A stretch of 64,000 bases of DNA, from positions 745,225 through 809,224 of the forward strand of contig NZ_LMQS01000001.1 of NCBI RefSeq assembly GCF_001424665.1, in the 5' to 3' direction. The notes under the pieces were generated by a model that worked only from the letters and a program-made list of their open reading frames with translations, was not told the origin of the DNA and searched no databases. A program made the translations under genes and the position numbers. The stretch comes from Methylophilus sp. Leaf416. Lineage in GTDB: Bacteria; Pseudomonadota; Gammaproteobacteria; Burkholderiales; Methylophilaceae. Numbering within the stretch: the stretch's first letter is position 1; each line of letters begins with the position of its first letter. Below, piece after piece: positions 57,635 to 64,000 of this stretch.

Positions 57635-58374
57635 AATCCGGCCTGGTTTTCAAGACTTACGCGGCCGGGGTAATTTAAGAACATTTCATTCATCATTTTA
57701 TTGACGTCTTCGGCTATCCTAAGATCCTTACTATCCATGGCGAAGCCATAATTCATCCATAGAATATCCCCTGACCTTAAATCCACCAGAGCTGCTGATA
57801 AAAACGTTGGACTAGGAGGAAGAACCACACCAAACATGGCAGCGAATACACGTGCCGCCTTGCGGCCACCGGTTGAAATATAATCTTCACCAACAATAAA
57901 CAAGGCAGCATCTGCTCCTGATCTTTCCGCCAGCGTTTTTAATCCGGAACCTAATGTATAGTCAAACTCTGTGCGTTTATGTTTCCAGGCATCAAATTCT
58001 GCACGTGAGTAATAAAATGCGTTGAATCCGACTACATCGTATAAAGCGACATGTTCATCCAGGCTGGCAATTTCTTCAGGAGATAAATTTTCTGGCAACT
58101 CCAACTTATCAAACAAATGTCTAGAAGCAATTTGAGCGGCAAGCGCCGAGCGCACGTTATTCTTGGCTTTGATTGACCATTCATCCACCTTTTCAGCCAC
58201 ACCACCAACAGATAGTTCCTTGACGAAAATTTCAGGTTCAATAAGTACTATTTTCTTAGGCAAACTACCCAAGTCCAGATGGGCTTTCTTAATACTGGTG
58301 TCTGCTGACCATGCTACTGAAGTGGTAAAAAATAATACAAAAGCAATCAGGTTTTTGTTCATATTGTTCCTCAT
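57631..58374 (-). CDS. Exported protein, unknown function
   Basis: About 247 residues with a signal peptide (NLIAFVLFFTTSVAWSA). LGSGLKTLAERSGADAALFIVGEDYIST and ALVDLRSGDILWMNY resemble a fold seen in several envelope proteins that test for or present a periplasmic subunit, but I cannot name the family. An ATG at 58362 is an alternative start. Its stop overlaps the M48 protease start (ATGA), suggesting a partnership. Confidence 0.7.
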   Translation of the reverse strand: MRNNMNKNLIAFVLFFTTSVAWSADTSIKKAHLDLGSLPKKIVLIEPEIFVKELSVGGVAEKVDEWSIKAKNNVRSALAAQIASRHLFDKLELPENLSPEEIASLDEHVALYDVVGFNAFYYSRAEFDAWKHKRTEFDYTLGSGLKTLAERSGADAALFIVGEDYISTGGRKAARVFAAMFGVVLPPSPTFLSAALVDLRSGDILWMNYGFAMDSKDLRIAEDVNKMMNEMFLNYPGRVSLENQAGL

Positions 58375-58403
58375 TTATTATTGTCTGATAAATACTTGAT
58401 GAA

Positions 58404-59948
58404 TTAATTAACAACCCTACGTGAAAAATCTCTTGGCCTGAATCCAAGTATGCCAAGCATAGCAAAATACACAGCTATTCCTAATACCACTACACCAGCT
58501 AAATGCATTAATCGCGGCAAAACTGGCATACTCAGCCAGTCACCTGACCATGTTGCAACAAAATGAAGGCCCACTGCCATTACTGTGACGGCCAATAATA
58601 GTTTTGCGAGGAATGCCAGCCAACCTTTATTTGGCACGAAGGCTCCGGTTCTTTGCAATGTGACCCATAACAAAGTCGCATTTAAACAAGCGCCCAATCC
58701 TACTGCCAGTGCCAGTCCTGCATGGCGCAACGGGGTAAAGTAAAGGAATAGTACATTTAATATTTGCGTCATCACCAAGGTGAAGATGGCAATTTTGACT
58801 GGGGTTCTGACATTCTGGCGAGCATAAAAACCTGGCGCCAACACCTTCACCATAATCAGCCCTAACAAGCTAAGGCTATACGCAATCAATGCGCGCTCGG
58901 TTTGCGCAACGTCGATCTCGGTAAATTTACCGTAATAGAATAGGCTGGCAACCAATGGTTTAGAAAGTACAGCCATGGCGACAGCGGCAGGAATAGCAAG
59001 CATAAAGGTCAGACGCAAACCCCAATCCAGCAATTGCGAAAATTCGGCTGGAGATTTATCGACATGTGCTTTGGATAAGCTTGGCAAAAGAATTGTGCCT
59101 AGTGCAACCCCAAGTACGCCGGTCGGAAATTCCATTAACCGGTCCGCATAATATAGCCACGAGACACTGCCAGTGGGCATAAATGAAGCAAATACATTGT
59201 TAAGTACAATTGAAATTTGCGCAACAGACACGCCAAAAATGGCTGGTCCCATTAACTTAAGAATACGCCGCACACCTTCATCCTGGATATTCAGCGCATA
59301 GCGCGGCAACATGCCGATTTTTTGCAAAGAAGGTAATTGGTAAAGTAACTGAATGATGCCTCCGACAAACACTGCCCAGGCCAGCACGTAAACTGAATTA
59401 TTAAAATGTGGTGCCACAAATAAAGCCGCCGTTATAAAACTGAGGTTAAGCCACACCGGCGTAAAGGCAGGCACCTGGAATTTGCTGTGTGCATTGAGTA
59501 CACCACCGGCCATAGATACCAGCGAAATAAACAGAATATAGGGAAAGGTAATGCGCAATAAATCGGTGGTTAGCGCAAACTTGGCCTGATCTCCCACAAA
59601 CCCTGGCGAAGTCAGTCGCACAATCAAAGGTGCCGCCAGCATACCAACGATAGTAATGGCGACCAGAAACAGTCCCAGCAAACTGGAGACATGGTTGATC
59701 AGAGCCTTGGTTGCTTCCGGCGTGCGCTGTTTGCGGTATTCGGACAAAATAGGCACGAATGCCTGGCTAAAAGCGCCCTCGCCGGAAATGCGGCGTAACA
59801 GATTGGGGATTTTAAATGCCACAAAAAAAGCATCAGTCGCCATGCCTGCGCCAAAAATACGGGCAATCAGCGTATCGCGGACAAACCCCAGCAGGCGCGA
59901 GATAAACGTCATGCCACCGACAGTGGCCAAAGCTTTAAGCAAGTTCAT
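58404..59948 (-). CDS. murJ: Lipid II flippase MurJ
   Basis: A 514-residue integral membrane protein with about 14 helices, which moves lipid II across the inner membrane for peptidoglycan synthesis. [31 protein letters not shown] at the N-terminus and [19 protein letters not shown] near residue 58 are typical, as is the central [24 protein letters not shown]. It is divergent from rpsT. In many proteobacteria ribF follows murJ closely; here three envelope genes lie between. Confidence 0.95.
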   Translation of the reverse strand: MNLLKALATVGGMTFISRLLGFVRDTLIARIFGAGMATDAFFVAFKIPNLLRRISGEGAFSQAFVPILSEYRKQRTPEATKALINHVSSLLGLFLVAITIVGMLAAPLIVRLTSPGFVGDQAKFALTTDLLRITFPYILFISLVSMAGGVLNAHSKFQVPAFTPVWLNLSFITAALFVAPHFNNSVYVLAWAVFVGGIIQLLYQLPSLQKIGMLPRYALNIQDEGVRRILKLMGPAIFGVSVAQISIVLNNVFASFMPTGSVSWLYYADRLMEFPTGVLGVALGTILLPSLSKAHVDKSPAEFSQLLDWGLRLTFMLAIPAAVAMAVLSKPLVASLFYYGKFTEIDVAQTERALIAYSLSLLGLIMVKVLAPGFYARQNVRTPVKIAIFTLVMTQILNVLFLYFTPLRHAGLALAVGLGACLNATLLWVTLQRTGAFVPNKGWLAFLAKLLLAVTVMAVGLHFVATWSGDWLSMPVLPRLMHLAGVVVLGIAVYFAMLGILGFRPRDFSRRVVN

Positions 59949-60189
59949 ATGGGGTATTCAGGTTTCCGGCAGTCTGGTAAAAAATGCTAGGTGCAGGCAG
60001 CTTTTGCTTTATTATTCCGCCTGCAATTTTCAATCTTTTAGAACAATTGTTCTTGAGTCGGGCGATTTTACCATGCGACTATTTCGAATCCGCAGAAATA
60101 TGATTTTCGCCTTGCAAAAACCGAGCAAAAACAGTATTATGCACGGTTTCGTATTACACCCCTTTTGAAAAGTTACAGGATAAACGAAT

Positions 60190-60591
60190 ATGGCAAACAC
60201 CGCACAAGCACGCAAACGCGCGCGCCAATCCGTAAAAGTGAACGCACACAACGCTGCGTTACGTTCAACTTTACGCACTGCGATCAAAAAAGTAATTAAA
60301 GCAATTCAAACTGGTGACAAAGCTGCTGCAGTTGCGTCTTACCAGGAAAACGTGAGCGTGATTGACCGTATCGCTGACAAAAAAATTATTCACAAAAACA
60401 AAGCTGCTCGTCACAAAAGCCGTTTGACAGCTGCGATCAAAGCATTGTCAGGTGACGCACCTGCAACTTTGACTTCTGTGAAAAAAGCAGTTGCTCCTAA
60501 AGCAGCTCCGAAAAAAGCTGCTGCTAAAGCCGAAGCCGCGCCAGCCAAAAAAGCTGCCGCCAAGCCTCGCGCGAAAAAAGCTGCTGAATAA
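60190..60591 (+). CDS. rpsT: Ribosomal protein S20 with Lys/Ala-rich C-terminal extension
   Basis: The first 87 residues are a normal S20 ([57 protein letters not shown]), a primary 16S rRNA-binding protein. It continues for about 45 more residues of Lys, Ala and Pro in [11 protein letters not shown]-like repeats, giving 133 residues against the usual 87-90. The tail resembles bacterial histone H1-like proteins. The frame, codon pattern and downstream terminator support a genuine extension. AGGA precedes the ATG. Confidence 0.95.
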   Translation: MANTAQARKRARQSVKVNAHNAALRSTLRTAIKKVIKAIQTGDKAAAVASYQENVSVIDRIADKKIIHKNKAARHKSRLTAAIKALSGDAPATLTSVKKAVAPKAAPKKAAAKAEAAPAKKAAAKPRAKKAAE

Positions 60592-60612
60592 TTTCAGTAG
60601 GGGTGCTTACTT

Positions 60613-60642
60613 AAAAAGCCAGACATATGTCTGGCTTTTTTA
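60613..60642 (+). terminator. Terminator of rpsT
   Basis: AAAAAGCCAGACAT followed by its reverse complement ATGTCTGGCTTTTT, then T. A perfect palindromic stem with a T tract 21 bp after the rpsT stop. Confidence 0.9.
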
Positions 60643-60880
60643 TTGCCTGCAAGGCTGGTTATCAAGCCGTTCAAATTCTAAAGCTGTGGATTTTATATAT
60701 TCAAGAATATGAGTATAACGCTCATCACTAGCACTATTAAGTTCAATAGCAATTATTGAACTTCCTCCGACATAAGCCAAGCCCGCGTATTCAGTACAAT
60801 ATCAACTATATCCTCTTTGGCGTGTATCGACTCGTGTCAGAATTTCAGAATTAAAGAGCTTCGACTTTAAAAGACTCCAT
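60640..60880 (-). pseudogene. Possible remnant of a small gene, unidentified
   Basis: On the minus strand a frame reading EYAGLAYVGGSSIIAIELN and then ERYTHILEYIKSTALEFERL runs to TAA at 60640-60642. The same frame continues upstream past a single TGA at 60802-60804 into FNSEILTRVDTRQRGYS. The residue pattern looks protein-like, but the region is short and AT-rich, so chance is a real alternative. It lies between the purK and rpsT terminators. No start with a ribosome site in this frame is seen. Confidence 0.25.
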
Positions 60881-60902
60881 CCCTGCTTGAACAAATACAA
60901 AT

Positions 60903-60932
60903 AAAAAAATCTCGGCTTTTCAGCCGAGACTT
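60903..60932 (-). terminator. Terminator of purK
   Basis: TCTCGGCT, loop of four, AGCCGAGA, followed on the minus strand by a run of seven T. It lies 22 bp after the purK stop. Confidence 0.88.
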
Positions 60933-60953
60933 GTAATACATACCTCTTAAGTA

Positions 60954-62147
60954 CTACTCACCTATATGCAATTCACTGCGCGCCACCTTGGCTGTATTTA
61001 ATACTGCCTGCGCATCATTGCCAATCACGGTGAAATGGCCCATCTTGCGGCTTTTGCGCGGCTCATGTTTGCCATATAAATGCATCTTGAGATTACCGTG
61101 TGCAAAAGCTTTGTCCCAGGCCGGCTCTTTCTGTTTCCCACTATACAGCCAGCTATCGCCAAGGATATTCACCATCACGGCATTGCTGTGCAAGCCTGGA
61201 TTGCCTAACGCCTGGCCAGTAATTACACGCACCTGCTGTTCAAACTGGTTGGTAATACAGGCATCCAGCGTGTAATGGCCGGAATTATGTGGTCGCGGTG
61301 CAATCTCATTAATCAGTAACTGGTTACCGACAACGAAAAACTCCACGCCTAGCACGCCGACATAATTGAGCCTGGCTGCCAGTTTTTTTGCCAGTTCCTG
61401 TGCATTGGCCTTGATCACCTCAGAACAACGGGCTGGGGCGATGCTGATATCCAGGATGCCATTCAAATGGCTGTTTTCGGCGGTTGGAAAAGCTGCAATA
61501 TTGCCATGCACATCACGCGCCAGCACTACTGACACTTCAAGGTCGAGCGCCAGCATTTTTTCCAGCACACAGACTTCCTGCTTGAAATTCTGGAATGCTG
61601 CTTTGGCTTCAGCCTGGTTAGCCACCCTCGCCTGGCCTTTGCCATCGTAGCCAAAACGCGCCACTTTAAGTACCGCAGGATACATGTCGCCATCTTCCGG
61701 CAGGTCGCTTTCACGAGTGACTGCGACAAATGGGCCAATTGGCAAACCAGCTTCTTTGAAAAAAGTTTTTTCCTTAATTCTGTGCTGGGCAATCGCTACG
61801 GCGTCGGCGCTTGGATGAACGATGGTCGATGTTGCCAGCGTAGCCAGTGTTTCAGCTGGCACGTTTTCAAATTCGGTCGAAATCGCCGCGCAGGTTTCAG
61901 CCATGGTTTTCAGCGCCGCTGCATCATCATAAGCTGCACATAAATGCACATCAGCAATCATGCCTGCCGGGCTATTTTTGTCCGGGTCGAGCACAGTGAC
62001 TTTGTAGCCCATTTCGTGCGCTGCGATCACGAAAAAACGGCCCAACTGGCCGCCGCCTAACATGCCCAACATGGCGGCTGGCTGAATCACGCTGGATTCA
62101 TTTGAAGGATGTAAACTTTGATTTTGAATATTTGCTTGCGAACTCAT
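60954..62147 (-). CDS. purK: N5-carboxyaminoimidazole ribonucleotide synthase
   Basis: A 397-residue ATP-grasp enzyme that carboxylates aminoimidazole ribonucleotide at nitrogen during purine synthesis. MLGMLGGGQLGRFFVIAA begins the domain after a 28-residue leader; KVARFGYDGKGQARV holds ATP-grasp residues and INEIAPRPHNSGHYTLDAC is the C-terminal signature. I chose the ATG at 62147, preceded by GGGG; an upstream TTG is unlikely. It follows purE on the same strand. Confidence 0.95.
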   Translation of the reverse strand: MSSQANIQNQSLHPSNESSVIQPAAMLGMLGGGQLGRFFVIAAHEMGYKVTVLDPDKNSPAGMIADVHLCAAYDDAAALKTMAETCAAISTEFENVPAETLATLATSTIVHPSADAVAIAQHRIKEKTFFKEAGLPIGPFVAVTRESDLPEDGDMYPAVLKVARFGYDGKGQARVANQAEAKAAFQNFKQEVCVLEKMLALDLEVSVVLARDVHGNIAAFPTAENSHLNGILDISIAPARCSEVIKANAQELAKKLAARLNYVGVLGVEFFVVGNQLLINEIAPRPHNSGHYTLDACITNQFEQQVRVITGQALGNPGLHSNAVMVNILGDSWLYSGKQKEPAWDKAFAHGNLKMHLYGKHEPRKSRKMGHFTVIGNDAQAVLNTAKVARSELHIGE

Positions 62148-62239
62148 CAACAATCCCCATCATGCCCTGACAGAATTACCTTGTACGGTTATTCTAATTA
62201 TGTGTAACGCTAAGCCAGGGTATGTTTATTGAAAAAAAA

Positions 62240-62734
62240 TTAAGGCTGCTCAGGCAAGGCCATGGCATGCACTTTTTCAGCCTGCTTCTGGCGAAACTCT
62301 GCCAGTTTTTTTGCCAAAGCTGCATCCTGGTTGGCCAATACCGAGACTGCAAACAGGCCGGCATTCGCCGCGCCTGCATCGCCAATCGCGAATGTAGCTA
62401 CCGGGATACCTTTAGGCATTTGCACGATAGATAGCAGTGAATCCTGACCTTGCAAATGTTTGGATGGGACCGGCACACCAAGTACCGGCAATGTGGTTTT
62501 CGCCGCCACCATGCCAGGCAGATGCGCAGCCCCGCCAGCACCTGCGATAATCACTTGAAAACCTTTTGTCGCCGCTGACTCGGCAAACTCGAACATCAGG
62601 TCCGGCGTCCGGTGTGCGGATACCACGCGGGCTTCATAAGCCACGCCAAAATCTGCCAGCATTTGCGCGGCATTTCTCATCACCGGCCAATCGCTGTCAG
62701 ATCCCATAATGATGGCTACCAGAGGTTTACTCAT
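62240..62734 (-). CDS. purE: N5-carboxyaminoimidazole ribonucleotide mutase
   Basis: A 164-residue class I PurE that moves the carboxylate made by PurK to carbon 4. [16 protein letters not shown] and [15 protein letters not shown] hold the active site, and [25 protein letters not shown] completes the signature. The ATG at 62734 (MSKPL) is preferred to the TTG at 62743. It precedes purK by 92 bp. Confidence 0.95.
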   Translation of the reverse strand: MSKPLVAIIMGSDSDWPVMRNAAQMLADFGVAYEARVVSAHRTPDLMFEFAESAATKGFQVIIAGAGGAAHLPGMVAAKTTLPVLGVPVPSKHLQGQDSLLSIVQMPKGIPVATFAIGDAGAANAGLFAVSVLANQDAALAKKLAEFRQKQAEKVHAMALPEQP

Positions 62735-62823
62735 ATCACACAACCTTTTTAGTTAACTTTATTCAGTGCAAAACATGTTTTGATAAAACTTAAATCACCA
62801 TGCAAGTGCATGAGTGGCTTGTT

Positions 62824-63945
62824 TTATAACACCACAAGGTTATCCCTGTGTATCAGTTCTTTTTCTTCTACATAGCCAAGTATGTTTTTAATCTCGCTAC
62901 TCGGTTTGCGCATGATGCGACGGACTTCGCTGGCATGGTAATTCACAATGCCGCGCGCCCATTCTTTACCTTCGGCATCGACACAGGCCACTACATCGCC
63001 ACGCTCAAACTGGCCAATCACCTCGACTACCCCTATCGGCAGCAGGCTTTTGCCATCCTTGCATAATACATTTACTGCACCTGCATCAAGCACCAGTTTT
63101 CCACCCAGACGTAAATGATCTGCCAGCCATTGCTTTTTGGCGATGATTTTCATTTTGCCTGCTTGCAGGTGGGTACCGATCGCTTCGCCCTGACTTAATC
63201 GTACCAGCACTTGCGGCTCACGGCCGGATGCAATCACCGTATGCGCGCCACTATTGGCGGCACGTTTGGCAGCCAGTATTTTAGTGAGCATACCGCCGGT
63301 GCCGACTGCGCTGCCAGCGCCACCCGCCATTGCTTCCAAAGCAGGATTACCTGCCATTTCGAAATGCACAAATACGGCATTGGGGTCTTTGCGCGGATCA
63401 GCAGAATAAAGACCTTGCTGGTCGGTGAGTATAATCAGTGCATCGGCTTCAATCAGGTTAGCGACCAGGGCACCCAGCGTGTCATTATCACCAAAACGGA
63501 TTTCTTCAGTGACCACCGTATCATTTTCATTAATGATGGGAATCACGTTCAAATCAAGCAAGGTGCGCAAGGTAGTGCGCGCATTGAGATAGCGCTTGCG
63601 GTCGGCCAGATCGTCATGGGTCAGTAGTAATTGGGCAGTGTGCAAGCCATGTTGTGCAAAGCATTGCTCATACATTTGCACCAGCCCCATCTGCCCTACT
63701 GCCGCAGCAGCTTGCAACTCGTTGATTTCCACAGGACGTTTTTTCCAGCCCAGGCGCTGCATGCCTTCAGCCACGGCGCCACTGGATACCAGTACCACAT
63801 GCTTGCCCTGCTTAACCAGGGCACTGATTTGCTCGGCCCAAGCAGCAATCGCAGCCCTGTCCAGGCCTTGGCCATTATTGGTGACCAGGCTGGATCCGAC
63901 CTTTACAATCAGGGTTTTACTATCTTGAATAAGGGAGACACCCAT
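62824..63945 (-). CDS. proB: Glutamate 5-kinase
   Basis: A 373-residue enzyme, first step of proline synthesis from glutamate. The amino-acid-kinase domain has [34 protein letters not shown] and [25 protein letters not shown]; the C-terminal PUA domain (about 275-355) includes [25 protein letters not shown]. The start ATG at 63945 has no strong ribosome site. The gene is complete. Confidence 0.95.
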   Translation of the reverse strand: MGVSLIQDSKTLIVKVGSSLVTNNGQGLDRAAIAAWAEQISALVKQGKHVVLVSSGAVAEGMQRLGWKKRPVEINELQAAAAVGQMGLVQMYEQCFAQHGLHTAQLLLTHDDLADRKRYLNARTTLRTLLDLNVIPIINENDTVVTEEIRFGDNDTLGALVANLIEADALIILTDQQGLYSADPRKDPNAVFVHFEMAGNPALEAMAGGAGSAVGTGGMLTKILAAKRAANSGAHTVIASGREPQVLVRLSQGEAIGTHLQAGKMKIIAKKQWLADHLRLGGKLVLDAGAVNVLCKDGKSLLPIGVVEVIGQFERGDVVACVDAEGKEWARGIVNYHASEVRRIMRKPSSEIKNILGYVEEKELIHRDNLVVL

Positions 63946-63968
63946 ACCGATTTTTTATTATCTGTTAT

Positions 63969-64000
63969 TTATTCAATCACTTGTGGTGCTTGAACCGCCG
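63969..64000 (-). CDS. Possible C-terminal end of an upstream gene (partial)
   Basis: One frame from the window edge reads AVQAPQVIE then TAA at 63971-63969, 23 bp before proB. obgE precedes proB in many betaproteobacteria, so this could be its tail. The evidence is only nine residues and the known gene order; all three frames stop within this segment. Confidence 0.25.
   Translation of the reverse strand, partial: AVQAPQVIE

Overview
The window looks like a chromosomal segment of a betaproteobacterium. Protein types, gene order (rhodanese-grxC-secB-gpsA, gpmI-envC, ribF-ileS-lspA, purE-purK) and moderate GC content suggest the order Nitrosomonadales, possibly a methylotroph of the Methylophilaceae. 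No methanol dehydrogenase or other C1 marker lies in the window, so this placement is an inference.

Left end (1-1368): the tail of an unidentified gene, a terminator, and a gene-free stretch holding a large imperfect inverted repeat of about 1.07 kb (arms of about 450 bp, spacer of about 155 bp) with smaller REP-like palindromes in each arm.

Sulfur regulon (1369-18747): the most unusual part. Four transcription units appear to start at sigma-54 (-24/-12) promoters in two divergent intergenic regions, each carrying TGCTG-N(3-7)-CAGCA palindromes. Unit A (minus): FMN reductase (msuE-like), dimethylsulfone monooxygenase (sfnG), a degenerate acyl-CoA-synthetase-like protein and a complete Liv-type ABC transporter. 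Unit B (plus): sfnB. Unit C (minus): SsuD/MsuD monooxygenase, an MsuC/DszC-like flavin monooxygenase, an amidohydrolase-fold protein lacking the usual metal ligands, and ribB. Unit D (plus): a second MsuC/DszC-like enzyme, the sigma-54 activator sfnR and ribA. Together these could import an organosulfur compound and take dimethylsulfone through methanesulfinate and methanesulfonate to sulfite and formaldehyde, while ribA and ribB raise flavin supply for the FMN-dependent enzymes.

Middle (19049-38676): a Tat-exported molybdenum aldehyde oxidoreductase (paoABC-like), groES-groEL behind a sigma-32 promoter and a near-perfect CIRCE operator, an FKBP isomerase, a YjiK-like protein, the gpsA-secB-grxC-rhodanese operon, gpmI and envC, small lipoproteins, a YjbQ protein, clpB and a sialidase-fold exported protein.

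Signalling and metal region (38815-51522): an overlapping pair encoding a PAS/GGDEF/EAL protein and an HD-GYP phosphodiesterase; a minus-strand metal-uptake cluster (DUF2946, HTH regulator, TonB receptor, PepSY protein, PCu(A)C chaperone); a DUF808 membrane protein; a membrane EAL protein with a broken GGDEF motif; and a DUF1905 protein.

Right end (51568-64000): lspA, ileS and ribF, then three extracytoplasmic genes (lipoprotein, M48-TPR protease, unknown) between ribF and murJ, then rpsT with an unusual Lys/Ala-rich tail, a possible gene remnant, purK, purE, proB and probably the last codons of an upstream gene.
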